The notes: generated by a model not told the origin, from the letters alone. A stretch of 64,000 nucleotides of DNA from Symsagittifera roscoffensis (GCF_963678635.1 NC_087064.1:16113802-16177801); one strand, 5' to 3'; positions 21,330 to 31,743 are shown, numbered from the stretch's first letter. Translations and numbers: made by a program.

Positions 21330-21790
21330 AATTTTATATATCTCTTGGCGATTTTTTTTTCAGGAAAAGGTCTTTAAAATTTGACGCGCTAAAATTTAAT
21401 TTTTCGCGGTTTGACTAATGATTTATATTTTGTTTTTGAGTTCACTTGATTTCCTGTGTTGAAGGGAAGGCAAACTCCACTATCGAACCGCAAAAGTGTA
21501 AGTGTCACAAAAAACGTGATCGATTTCTAGTTTCGAAAGTGGATTTCAATTTGCAGATTTCTAATTGGAATAAAAAAATTTACCTATTAATCCACTGTTC
21601 TCAAATTGGGTCGATTTATTAAAGAAAATACTAATCATAATTTTTTCTTGAAATTCAAAGAGCTTTGAGGGGATATATTTTTTTCTCGGAAATTCAAAAG
21701 TTTTATTTCCTCGCGTTCATGACTCTTTTCCAACTGTTTTGAATGCTCTGTTTTAAAGTATTCTTAATTTCTTCCGGAGATTTTATAAAC
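21330..21790 (+). repeat. Dispersed repeat, longest copy of the family also at 14695-15000
   Basis: The left part (TTGGCGATTTTTTTTCAGGA ... TTTTTCGCGGTTTGACT) matches 10560-10680 and 10020-10130. The right part (AAAAGTGTAAGTGTCAC ... CTCGCGTTCAT) matches 14695-14985. This copy shows that the two parts belong to one element of at least 450 bp. No ORF. Confidence 0.55.
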
Positions 21791-22110
21791 TTCTTCTTTA
21801 TTCGCTGTTAGGAAAAATCTATTATAAATTTAAATGCGGGCTTCACTATCTCGCCATGTTTAAGCTTTTTCAACGTATTATTTTTTGCATGTTTAAGCTA
21901 AATCGTATATTGCAATGGTTAAGAATTTTTTTTCGATTTTCCAATTTGATTTTAGTAGTTATTTTACCGAGGTTAAATTAAGCAGCCCAATATTGAATTA
22001 GGGGTTGCGAATTTGGCCTCCAATTTTGAATGCCCGAATCATTTTAGTTAACGGGATTTTTTCAAAAATTTTCAGAAATTTCAAATAACAAAATAAGTTA
22101 CAAAACTTGA

Positions 22111-23330
22111 AGTTCTCAACCCTGTAGTTGGGTACTGTGAGAGTACTCTAAGGGATTACAAACCTTGCCTCCAAATATGACTGTTCAAATCCTTGTTGTT
22201 TTCGAGATATGACGTTTTTTGTGATTTTTTTAAAAATTTTCAGAAAACTTAAATTATTATTTTTTTAAAATCTGAATTTCCCAACCCTGTTGTTGGGTAC
22301 TGCCAGAGTACTATCAGGCATTGCGAATCTTGCCTCCAAACATGACTGCTCAAATCCTTGTAGTTTTCGAGATATGATGTTTTTTGTGATTTTTTCAAAA
22401 ATTTTCAGAAAAATTTAATTACATATTTCTCAAAAAATTTGAAATTCCCAACCTTGTAGTTGGTTGCTGTCAGATTACTCTAAGGAGTTACAAATCTTGC
22501 CTCCGAGTATGACCGTTCAAATTGTTGTAGTTTTCGAGATGACGTTTTTTGTGATTTTTTCAAAAAAAATTCAGAAAACTTATATCAATTTTTTTCCCGC
22601 AAAAATTGAAACTCGCAACCCTGTAGTTAGGTCCTATCAGAGTATTCCCAAGGACTGCGAATCTTGCCTCCAATTGTGACTGCTCAATTCTTTGTAGTTT
22701 TCGAGATATGATGTTTTTTGTGATTGTTTCAAAATTTTCAGAAAGTTTACATTATTTATTTTTCAAATTTTGAAATTCCCAACGCTATAGTTCGGTGTTG
22801 TCAGGGTTTTCTAAAGAGTTGCGAATCTTGCCACATGCGACTACTCAAATGCTTTCAGTTTCCGAGATGTGATGTTTTTTGATTTTTTCAGAATTTCTCA
22901 AAGAACTTATCTACAAAGAAATTCAAAAAATTTGAAACTACCAACTCGAAGATACAACCTTGTTGTCAGCGTACGCCCTGGCGTCTCAAATCTTGCCTCT
23001 TAATATAAATGCTGAAATCCTTTTAGTTTCCGAGATAAGACGTTTTTTTTTTTCATTTTCACTTAGGTTTAAAAAAATTCACAAAATTTTGAATTCCTAA
23101 CCCTATAGTAGGGTGCTCTCAGGGGCTCTCTGTGGTTGCAAAACTGGCCTTCAAATTTCTGCAGAGGCCCATTAACTTTTCGAGATGACGCTTTTAATAT
23201 GGGAATTTAAAAAAATGAAAAGTTCGAAATTACCAACCCTGTAATTGGGTGCAGTCAGAGTACACAAAGTTTGCAGATGTTGTTTCCAATATATGCGGTT
23301 TTTCATGAGTTGTCGAAAAATTTCGAAGCA
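22111..23330 (+). repeat. Satellite array, eight diverged units of about 165 bp
   Basis: Units start near 22111, 22271, 22441, 22607, 22771, 22932, 23091 and 23226 (the last partial). Each has the order CCCAACCCTGTAGTTGGGT, TCAGAGTACTCTAAGG, TTGCAAATCTTGCCTCCAA, TTTTCGAGATATGACGTTTT, TTTTTTCAAAAATTTTCAG. Divergence grows toward the right end. The same family recurs at 36992-37700 and 46616-47325. Confidence 0.85.
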
Positions 23331-24258
23331 CCGGAGGTGCGTTAAACGCTAGTTGTTTTTAAAATTTTGTTGGTTTCCGGAGCTATATTTGTTTCCAAAA
23401 TTTTTCAGAGCGAGAAGTTTGCTTTTGGGTCAACTGATGTTTACCATAAATTTGTCGGCTATACTTAGATAACGCCGGCAACTTTTATTGACGTGTATTC
23501 GTTAAGCTTAACTTCATTCCAAGTACTGTTGTTGTAGTTTTGGTTCTGATTTTTTTCAAGTTGTTTCCATAGTAGTGGCTTTCTTTTCATCTGTCGTGTG
23601 CTAGCTTGCAATACTCTGTTTGCGTTGTATCGCACGTGATGCAACGCTCCGCTTTGCCTCTGTTTTGAAAGTGTTTAGCGAAGGCAACAATTTTGATTAT
23701 ATTTTACGTACAATGAAGTACGTCTTTTTGGTCACATTACGACCATTTGTTATCTTTCAGGGCTCTTAGCGTTGTTATTTGACAGGGTTTTTTTCCGAGA
23801 AAACACAGGACCGTTTTTCGAATCTGTTAACAAACAAATTCATCAGTTTTCTTTTATCCGACAGTTTCCTCAAAAAAAAACATGAAACCTCTGTCAGCAA
23901 CATGAAACCTCTGTCGTTTTTTCTTTTATCCGACTAAGCTTGATATATTATTTTTAGCCCATCGACTCTCCGTTATTTGTAGCTATTCCTGTTGTGTATC
24001 CTGTCATGGAAAAAGAGTCTTGAGGCATCTCAAAGACCGTTTGGAAGGATAGTTTCAAAATTTGCAAGTTTTGCAGTCGTGATTTGAACTCCAGATAATA
24101 ATTTAAAACATCTTTTTCGTGAAAAATTGGTCATTTTTTCCGTGAATCTGACTAAGTATCCAATTATTAAATGCATTCATAATTCCTTCTTTGTGTCTAT
24201 TTTTTTATGACTGGTAGCTGAAAGTTTGATTAGTCTACAAACAGCCTGAGCATTCCAG
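23331..24258. other. Intergenic or intronic DNA
   Basis: A degraded hairpin-family 3' end (TTTGCCTCTGTTTTGAAA) is near 23652. A short possible exon follows a TTTTTAG acceptor at 23957, but it is too short to support. GAAACCTCTGTC is locally duplicated near 23882-23912. Confidence 0.35.
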
Positions 24259-24501
24259 GCAGCAGGAGCATCAACTGGCTATCCTTTTTTTTTGCGTTTG
24301 GCTTCATACGGGCTGAACACTGCTACACTTGTAGTAGCTAGGCCCAACGCCATTGTCTGTGGGTTTTTGTGGGGTGGCTGCGTTATGTTCTGTTTCTTGG
24401 TTGCCATCGCTATCCAGTACTTCATCTCTGTTTCGTCTCTCTCTGAGTTGGTTTCCGCTAGTCCCTGCCCAGTGCCCGTGTCCCCCGGTAGAATAATTGA
24501 G
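24259..24501 (+). CDS. Possible exon of a multi-pass membrane protein
   Basis: It is bounded by CATTCCAG (ending 24258) and GAG-GTATGC (donor at 24502): 243 bases, 81 codons, phase 0 at both ends. The predicted peptide has a hydrophobic stretch around Tyr-Leu-Phe-Phe-Leu, a polar Ala-Arg-Pro-Asn turn, then a long hydrophobic helix (Phe-Leu-Trp-Gly-Gly-Cys ... Ala-Ile-Ala-Ile-Gln-Tyr-Phe-Ile) and a Pro-rich end. Codon use is GC-richer than flanking DNA. This looks like one to two transmembrane segments of a larger protein. The family was not recognised and neighbouring exons were not placed with confidence. Confidence 0.4.
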
Positions 24502-24663
24502 GTATGCGACATGAGTGGTAAAATGAATACCGTTTAAGCACTAGACTCGTTTTGATATCACTGATCCGTCTTTCGAAGTCAGCTCTTTGTCGTTGTCGAT
24601 GTGTACTGCTTAGAGGGCAGCATCTTGGTTGTTATTTCACTGAAATATGATTCTTAAGGGAGT

Positions 24664-25395
24664 TCAGCTCTCCCGCTCCCTCGTAATATGAAGTTTGAGG
24701 AACTCAGTAACTTCGAGGGGATGAAGCCAGAGGTCTTCAGTAGTCAGGCCAGTCGGGTTTCCAGTGCAGTTGAATAAATGATGGACGTCGTGCGGCGTCT
24801 CATTACAGTCTGGACAGGAATTGTGTAGGTATGAGTTAGTGAGCGGACTGTACCCGGAGACGAGTTGAGCAAGCTGTATGCGCTCTATCCGCGGTAATTC
24901 AGTTTCACTGACAGATATTTGAGGCGGTACACGTTCCAATAGCTTTGAAGGTTTGAGGTAGTTTTTAATCTCGTTGTAATGGATCACCTTCAGAGCTTTC
25001 CGATAGTTTTTCGATTTATTAAGCCCTCATTCAGATGTTGTTGGATTTCGACAGCGTAGGTGGCGCGGAGTGTGAGCTTGATGAGTCTCGCAACTGGATA
25101 TTGGGTTGTCTGGTAGTCGGAACGGTGACTTTGGTGGCATCCGACTAGGAAAAATTTTGCCAGCATATCTGTGTGAGTCTTTACAGGCAAGACTTTGGTT
25201 TCCCTGTGAAAATCATCAGTATTTGTCATCTTCGCGCAACCAGTTATATTTCTATGGGCAATGTTTTGTTGAATTTGAAGGTTGTTCCAGTTTGTAATAC
25301 TTATTGATGGAGACCATATTGGTGCTCCATAGTTAAGCACACTGTGCCCGATGGCCTTGTATGTCACTGTCATTGTTTCTTTGGAACAACCCAGT
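24664..25395 (-). pseudogene. 5'-truncated, frameshifted LINE fragment
   Basis: Two open stretches (25373-24990 and 24987-24664) correspond to the C-terminal part of a LINE ORF2. One has LNYGAPIWSP (post-RT region); the other has CPDC ... HDVHHLFNC and EDLWLHPLEVTEFL. The latter matches the tail of the RT at 11191-13191 at roughly half of positions, so it is a related but different family. No endonuclease or RT core remains. Confidence 0.8.
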
Positions 25396-25549
25396 CCTTG
25401 CCGGACAACTTTATTATGAAATTATTAGGATAGGTGGGTCTTGGAACTGTGCTGTTGCACCGTCGTGACTCTGCTGCATCCCGGGCTCCGATGATTTAGC
25501 ATGACGCTTTTAAAGATTCCTAAATTGCATCAACCGTTTTAATTTCAAT

Positions 25550-25906
25550 GTTTACACTAACGATTCGCGTAGTGTATTAGTACGAACTTTCTTTTTTTTC
25601 TAACCGAACTCGCAAATAAAAATGTTCGCTGATTTGGTGGCACTCAAGCTATATTCACGATCTAGCATTTAAAATTTCATAGCATCTGTTCTGTTTTATT
25701 TGTGGCTAGTGTTTGTGATGTATTAAGCGTGCGTGGCTGAGTAGTTAGTGCGTAAGACTCATAATCTCGCAGATCGAATCCGAGACCTAGCCGAATTAAT
25801 ACTAATTTGAGGCTTATTTCGATTTTTTCTTATTGCATTTCGCAGATCTGCTTTTTTCGTGCTCTCGGTAGTGTTTGCGAAGCAAAGCTTGGCCTCTGTG
25901 TAAAAA
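25550..25906 (+). repeat. Hairpin-ended element, complete short form (reference copy)
   Basis: About 357 bp. The ends are TTTACACTAACGATTCGCGT and GCGAAGCAAAGCTTGGCCTC-TGTGTAAAAA; the outer TTTACAC and GTGTAAA are inverted repeats. The 5' terminus can fold (CACTA ... TAGTG) and the 3' terminus has a GCGAAGC/GCTT-type hairpin. Internal blocks are CTAACCGAACTCGCAAATA and a central tRNA-like region: A-box-like GTGGCTGAGTAGTTAG (25733-25748) and B-box-like AGATCGAATCC (25771-25781). The tRNA-like core starts about 180 bp in, unlike ordinary SINEs, where it is at the 5' end. Confidence 0.7.
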
Positions 25907-26004
25907 TGTAGGCTCAATTTTTGTAATTTTCTGTGAATTTAAGTAGGAGTTCTCAAGGAATAACTTTTTTTACGCAATTAATTTTTGTTTTGAACACAAT
26001 GTAG

Positions 26005-26176
26005 TGAAGTGTTGCATGCTAGAGTTTTAATGTTCCTGGCAAATCATGTTTTTGGGGACGACAAATGTACACAACCAATGTCATACGAAGCCGAGCATGT
26101 CATACGCGCCCACTCCCCTCAATTCTTGTTACCCAAATTTTTCAAATGCTTGAGCAACCTCAAAATTATTCTCAAG
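26005..26176 (+). CDS. Possible internal coding exon, family unknown
   Basis: It follows an ATGTAG acceptor (ending 26004) and ends AAG before GTCAAT (26177). It is open in one frame with balanced composition. The peptide contains Ala-Arg-Val-Leu-Met-Phe-Leu-Ala-Asn, an acidic Gly-Asp-Asp-Lys, and a basic, aromatic end. The entry phase does not match the exit phase of the 24259-24501 exon, so a direct join is not supported. It could be a chance frame. Confidence 0.3.
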
Positions 26177-27018
26177 GTCAATATAGCTAATTTTGAGAGT
26201 AAAGACGCAATTTCTTAGTCAAATATTAAAAAAGCTCAAACTTGTCATTTTTGCAGAAGTTTATTGCAAATTAGGGTCTTAATAGTGTTTTGGATGAGCT
26301 CGGAAAATCAATGCGACTTTGGCTCTGAGTTTTAAAAGGTTATAATAAACTTGAAAAAAACTGTGTATACTTTGATACGGTCTCATGAAACTTCACTCAG
26401 TCTCATCGGGCTAGGTTCATTTTAAAATGTTGACAGAATTTTTGATACTTCCTTTGAAAATACATAGAGCGCTTCGCAAAATGTTAAAACGTTTTCTAGT
26501 TGTAAGGTGAGTTTTATTAGATCCGATGTTAACACGTGGGTTGCGATGATAGATTGACGATGCTACAAAAGATTCCCTAAAGTTTTTTGAAAGATACATT
26601 TTGCCCCTGTCCTGAATCATTTTGACAGGACTCATGGAGGCTGAAAGCAAACATAATTAAAACCAGGTTTTAACTTACGTCAGAAAGTAAGTCTCAAAAA
26701 ACAAATTTCAGATTTGAACTAGTTGTGTGAAGTACTTAAGCACATTGAAGTACATTATTTGTGTATTGTTTAGTCTATAAATGGTAAGACTGCATGAAAA
26801 CTGAAGTTTTATGATATCGATTTTTTTAATTGAAAATGTATTCGATCACATGAAAATAATTAGTATGTGTTTGTACCGGTATTTTTTGTATTCTTTCATT
26901 TCATAGTTTTGTTCAACTCATTGATTTTTTTAATCAGTACGCCTCAATACGCCTTTTTTGAACTGATTATGTAAGCCTTTGACAGTTTGTCCCTTGAAAG
27001 GTTTGAACTGATTTTACA
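26177..27018. other. Upstream region of the 27019 gene
   Basis: No repeat or RNA was recognised. It is AT-rich and contains no obvious core promoter. The frame for the next gene opens at 27019 after TGATTTTACA. Confidence 0.4.
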
Positions 27019-28422
27019 ATGGAGAACCAAACGATGGATTTTATTGAATCTTCTAAGTACGGAATAGGAGCTCAGGTAGTTGTTTGGATCGATAAATTAC
27101 CCTTCAAGATTTCCAGGAAATCTCCCTTCAGACGATCGATACGATGCGTCCAATCGTGTGCCAGATGTGTTTGCTTTTCATTTGACAGCCTTGCAGGTAC
27201 CAAGAGAGGAATAACCGAACTGGTTCTTAAAATATTTCTTGTTCTCCTCACTCTGGTATTTATTTTGGACTCACTTGCTCAAAACCAAAGACTTCATATA
27301 ATGCTTCGAACCCTGGAAAGATCCGACAGCGTTCCGGCTCAAATATTGGAGCGCCTCGAAATCGAGTTCCAGCAATTTTACGGTGCTGATAGCAAAGTCT
27401 GTGAGCTTCTGAAACAAAGCAGGATGCAGCATAAACATGTGACTATTGTCAGACTGATGGGACCTAGTTTACCTCCTTTACAGTCGCCAGAACAACAAAG
27501 TTACAATCTGCGACATATTTTGAGAAATGAAAAGGAACTACAAAGAGCGTCAGAATGCGTCAGACAAATTTGGGTGATTACCTGTATGTACAACAGCACA
27601 GAAGAGCAGTTGATTAAAAACACCCTGGATCATTATAACCAACCGTACTACAAGGTACCTGGATGTGCCGAAAAATCAGAAGAACTTCTGGAACAACTGA
27701 AAGACGTGAACAAGGCCAGGAATTTCGGGATCACCATTGCCCTAGATCATCCAACTGATTGGGTATTGCCTTTGGACGGAAACATATTTCTTCCGGCGGA
27801 AGCACTGGAGAAAATAGTGCATGGGGTTATAGTTGATGACTGGCTAGGTCATTTGATCCACGTCATTCCTTTGTTCCGTGCTCTGAGGTGCCAGCGAATT
27901 GTTTTTGACGACTATTTCCTAATTGATGATGAGTTTCAAAACTCGTTCGTCAATGTACGCGAGAAGTATCCAGTCATAACTGACAATCTTTCTCGAAAGC
28001 AAGAAGGTCAGTTGGCTATTTCTGCAAAGCACCCGAATGTCAGATCTTTTTTTGACAGCAATGAGAAGTATAGCAAGCGATCCAAAATGGGTCTGATTGA
28101 GAGGCTAAACGATGATCCAGAACACCAGAAGCTGCGATGTGGGGGTCACGTTGGTCTAGAATGGGAGAACGCCGAGATGTCACAATTAATTCACGACGTG
28201 CATAAATGCGGCTATTCTATCCGACTGCTATATTGGCCGACGAATGATTATTGTCCGTACGATCAAATGCCTCTTTTACCCGAACTGACAATGAATCTAA
28301 AAGAATTATCTCTTCACAAGGTCGACTTGAAAATGAAAACTGAAGTGAGTTCATATCGAAGATTCAGAATGCGTAATAAATCAGTGAAAAAACTCAAGGA
28401 AGCTGTTTCAAAGAAAAATTAG
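27019..28422 (+). CDS. Putative type II membrane glycosyltransferase-like protein
   Basis: Single open frame of 467 residues. The N-terminal cytoplasmic part (1-64) is Cys- and Arg-rich; one hydrophobic span (about 65-87) is followed by a lumenal domain, the usual Golgi type II layout. The lumenal part contains WVITCMYN (185-192), KARNFGI (232-238), DWVLPLDGNIFL (247-258) and a Gln-Leu-Ala-Ile ... Lys-Met-Gly-Leu-Ile segment (331-360). The spacing of an Asn/Arg-Asn motif, a Trp-Val-Leu-Pro hydrophobic strand and Asp-Gly-Asn resembles GT-A-like proteins in which the Asp binds a metal-nucleotide sugar. That reading is inference, and donor and acceptor are unknown. The C-terminus is basic (about 440-467). 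No intron is evident and the frame is intact. Function is unproven; the family resembles uncharacterised proteins with a similar DGN motif. Confidence 0.75.
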   Translation: MENQTMDFIESSKYGIGAQVVVWIDKLPFKISRKSPFRRSIRCVQSCARCVCFSFDSLAGTKRGITELVLKIFLVLLTLVFILDSLAQNQRLHIMLRTLERSDSVPAQILERLEIEFQQFYGADSKVCELLKQSRMQHKHVTIVRLMGPSLPPLQSPEQQSYNLRHILRNEKELQRASECVRQIWVITCMYNSTEEQLIKNTLDHYNQPYYKVPGCAEKSEELLEQLKDVNKARNFGITIALDHPTDWVLPLDGNIFLPAEALEKIVHGVIVDDWLGHLIHVIPLFRALRCQRIVFDDYFLIDDEFQNSFVNVREKYPVITDNLSRKQEGQLAISAKHPNVRSFFDSNEKYSKRSKMGLIERLNDDPEHQKLRCGGHVGLEWENAEMSQLIHDVHKCGYSIRLLYWPTNDYCPYDQMPLLPELTMNLKELSLHKVDLKMKTEVSSYRRFRMRNKSVKKLKEAVSKKN

Positions 28423-28767
28423 CATTAGCAAAGTAATTTTATAAAGGTCTGATGTAAATTGTACAGATTAAAATTTTAAACAAATTTCAATATAAGCATC
28501 ATTCAAAGCAATGTAAGCAGAATTGAATCCATTTTTATAAAAGAACCTTCACAGAGCATCAGAATTATATCACAAGCACAGGGGGTACAGATGGCAAATC
28601 CTGTGCCGATTCGATTCGACAGATGAGTAAATTGCAAGTACCACATATCATTGAAATCCGATAATTCAAGATCCGATTTTCAAGACATGTGTTTTTCAAC
28701 TTTAAAACTAGCCTATTTTCCATTGGTTCGTCAAAAGAAGAACCGCGAGTCTTTTTTTACATCAGTG
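28423..28767. other. 3' flank of the 27019 gene
   Basis: No AATAAA was recognised close to the stop. No other gene or repeat is seen until the Gypsy-derived fragment that begins near 28768. Confidence 0.4.
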
Positions 28768-28969
28768 TTCAACCCTAGTATTCAAAGATTTGTATTTGAC
28801 ATGCGATTGTCATGAAGCTACCTTGATTTAGTCTTTTTTATTCGGCGATCTTGAAGGAAGTCGTTTGTTAATGCCAACCATTTGTATCCATGCTCCTCCA
28901 AAATGCTGTGCACCTGGCGGTATAAATTTCCAAATTAATTTTCTGCCCTTCAAAATTTCTCATTATGAG

Positions 28970-30460
28970 GTCAAACTGTGCATTCTCTGCATTGTAAGCA
29001 GAATCCGCAACAGGTCAAAATCAGATTTGTCGCGGAATCCGCAACATTGCTACTTTTCTTTGATCTTCTATGCTGTTTTGGATTCCACAAACAAATACCT
29101 AAATCATTGTACCGCTCAAAATCGCTCGAAAAATAGGCGAATATGCGGAATCGCAACTATTTGAGGAATCCAGAACAATTTGTGGAATCCACAAACAAAT
29201 GATAAAACATTTGTATTGTTAAATTGAGCTGTTGCGGAATCCGCAATTGTAAGTGGAATCTGCAAATTGTAAGTGGAATCCGTAAGTTGTAAGTGGAATC
29301 CGCATTTTGTTTGCGGATTCCCTTTACATATATTTATATGTGTAGTAGCCTTTAAAATTATATCTTTTAAATACATGATTTGATTTCACTAGAATAAAAA
29401 TTTACTAGAATAGAAACTTACTAGAATAGATCAGTGTTTGGGATTAATGGAATCCCAATTACTGACCAGTATTTGGGATCGATGAAATCCCAAATACTGA
29501 ACTAATTCGACGATTTGCTATGCGTTGGGTTTCTAATCACTCTCAACTTAATGACTCCAAATAATGGATATATCCCATATTTATTCCACATTCCAGTTTT
29601 TGGGATTTCATCAATCCCAAATACTGACCAGTATTTGGAATCGATCGAATCCCAAATACTGAACTAATTTGACGATTTGCTATGCGTTGGGTTTCTATTC
29701 ACTCTCAACCTAATGACTCCAAATAATGGATATATTCCATATTTATTCCACATTGTTCCAGTTTTTGGGATTTCATCAATCCCAAATTCTGACCAGTATT
29801 TAGGATCGATGGAACCCCAAATACTGACCTAATTTGGCGATATGCTGTGTGCTGTGTTTCCATACCCTCTCAAATCAATGACTACAATTACTGCATTTAT
29901 TCGGCGTTATGCTTCCAAAATCAGTATTTGGGATTGATTCAATCCCAAATACGACCTAATTTGTCGATATGCTGTGTGTTCCATACACTCTCAACTCAAT
30001 GACTCCAAATATTGATATTGTTCGGTGTTTTGTTTCCAAAATACTTAAAGATGACATCCACTGATTTAGGTGACCAATGTTTTAAGACTTGTTCGTGGAA
30101 TCCGCTGACAATGGTTAAGTCTTTGCTTTTAAATTCCGCATTGCTAGAGATAAGAATTCCAGCTCAGCTTTTAATTGTTCATATGCAAGTTCAGTATTGA
30201 ACAAAATTCGGAATCCACTCACAGTTTGCGGAATCCACCTACATTTGCGGATTCCGCTTACATTTTGCGGAATCCACTTACAGTTGCGGAATCCAGAACA
30301 ACCAGCTATATTTGCTTGTTGCGGAATACGCAACAAAACAAAAGTGCCGACAAAATTTACGTTACAGGTATATGTATGCGGAATCCGCTGAAATTTTGTT
30401 TGTGGAATCCACTTACATTTTGGAACATATTTTAAGACTTGTCTCTGGAATCCAGGAACA
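28970..30460. repeat. Foldback-like element with GGAATCC iterated arms
   Basis: The left arm (28990-29330) has iterations of GTAAGTGGAATCC, TGCGGAATCCGCA and GTGGAATCCACAAACAAA. The right arm (30090-30460) has the same words mostly in inverted sense (GCGGAATCCACTTACA, GGATTCCGCTTAC). The clearest inverted match is 29232-29312 against 30220-30300. Between the arms is the palindromic array 29420-30050. Arms made of short direct repeats around a loop resemble Foldback/Galileo-type elements, but no transposase is present and no target duplication was found. Confidence 0.55.
29420..30050. repeat. Palindromic tandem array, about 180 bp period
   Basis: Four units each contain a hairpin: CAGTATTTGGGAT ... 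ATCCCAAATACTG around 29471-29504, 29600-29660, 29770-29830 and 29930-29952. Units also share GACGATTTGCTATGCGTTGG, CACTCTCAACTTAATGACTC and CATATTTATTCCACATT. The later units are more diverged. Confidence 0.75.
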
Positions 30461-30987
30461 TACAGACACAAAATTGTGCTCCTATCCAGTGCACATTTTG
30501 GCCTCGTAATGCTGTTTTGTGGCTCTCGAAGGGTTACTGACTTCCTTGTTTTGGCTTTTCTATCGAAGTTGAGTGCAGTGTCACTGTGAATTCTGGTATT
30601 TAGTCCACGCGACAGAAACATTCCTAGGAGGTCATGGTACAGGATGTGTTCTTCATGTTTGATGTGACTTCAGTGTTCGCTGCTCTAAGAACTTGGCAAT
30701 TGACTAAGTTCGTTGCTGTTTCTGTAGATGGCACAAGTTCAAAGAGTTTCACACCTATTTCCTGAAAAGCGACAAGTTTTGTCAAGAATGTGTATTCCGG
30801 TATGACTACCTTATTCGTTTGACTGTTCAATTGACGACGATACTAACTCTAGTTACGTTTGTTGGAGATGCTTTTAATTGTTGTCGCACATCCAGGGGCC
30901 CAGTGTTTTTGCTCGATCATGTATCTTGTTAGAAAATCTCCGTTTTATTGATTTCAGTAGTCTAGTGTTCATAAAGGACTGTTGTTG

Positions 30988-31698
30988 TCATCCGAATGTC
31001 CTGAAGCTGGCTTGGTGCAGTCTTTTTGTTACGGCGACGCTGAATAGTACTCGTTTGCTAAGGTAAACCAATCTTAAACAAGCTGCTCCAGAATACTGTG
31101 GCTTAAGTGGTAAGATCTTATAAATCATTTTTCTACCCTCTTTTTTGATGCTGTCTGACTGTCGATAAAGTGCTGGCTTCCTTGCATTGGTTGTACCGTT
31201 AAAAACAAGTGCAGTATCCTTGTGAAATCTGGGTTTTAGTCCACGCCGAATGAATAATATCTGGGGATCTTGACAAAAAATGTGACTTTCAAGTTCGATG
31301 TAACTTATACTCCGAATCCTGGCAGAAGCTTTTGTGTTGCCCTCCACATATGTATTTTGCTCAGTTTGAATAGAAGATATCTGACTGGCATCTTTTTCTA
31401 GAACCATGTCTATAAAGCGGCGATTTCCGTGAAACTGTGGAGGACCCACATTTCTGTGTGGGCCAGAGTGTCGAGGGTTTATCGTCGGGCTGACCGTAGG
31501 CTCCGGATTACTGTCTAACAGTATGGGGTTATCTTGTGACCCTCCTGCTTCGGTTGAGTCGGGGATAATAACGATCTCCCGGAGGTCGGTGTTCGGTGGC
31601 CTTTCTGAGCTCGGGTGTGGGGATTCGACGGTACCTGTTACACTTAAGCCCTGGTTAGATTCGGAATGATGGCTCTGAGGTATATTATTATTGGTCAC
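30988..31698 (-). pseudogene. 3' ORF of the minus-strand Gypsy element
   Basis: 236 open codons, in the same frame as the integrase but after its stop at 31744. The first half is rich in Ser, Pro, Asn and acidic residues; the second half is basic, with a segment RRGLKPRFHKDTALVFNG whose relative is found in the old fragment ending at 30621. No signal peptide or membrane span is visible, so an envelope role is not supported. It may be a C-terminal extension of the polyprotein. Confidence 0.6.
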
Positions 31699-31743
31699 AT
31701 CGTCGAAGTAATCATCTATTATTCCGTCCCACGAGTCTAGGTT

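Larger units (their letters stand above)
28768..30835 (-). pseudogene. Old Gypsy 3'-region fragment, split by an insertion
   Basis: The outer pieces, 28768-28925 and about 30500-30835, match 30968-31110 and 31160-31330 of the neighbouring Gypsy element in the same order and orientation (shared text includes AAGCT...CTTG...AGTCTTTTT and TTTAGTCCACGC). The intervening 1.5 kb (28970-30460) is unrelated repeat DNA. The fragment therefore appears to be an older relative of the 3' ORF of the 30968-36546 element. No intact frame. Confidence 0.6.

Noticed and set aside
23958-24023. Short exon after a TTTTTAG acceptor
   Set aside because: Only about 21 codons before a stop; too short to support without transcript data.
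29232-30300. CRISPR array
   Set aside because: Repeats are irregular, partly inverted and in a eukaryotic genome; no spacer structure or cas genes.
30988-31698. Envelope gene for the minus Gypsy element
   Set aside because: No signal peptide, membrane span or Cys pattern; more like a polyprotein extension.
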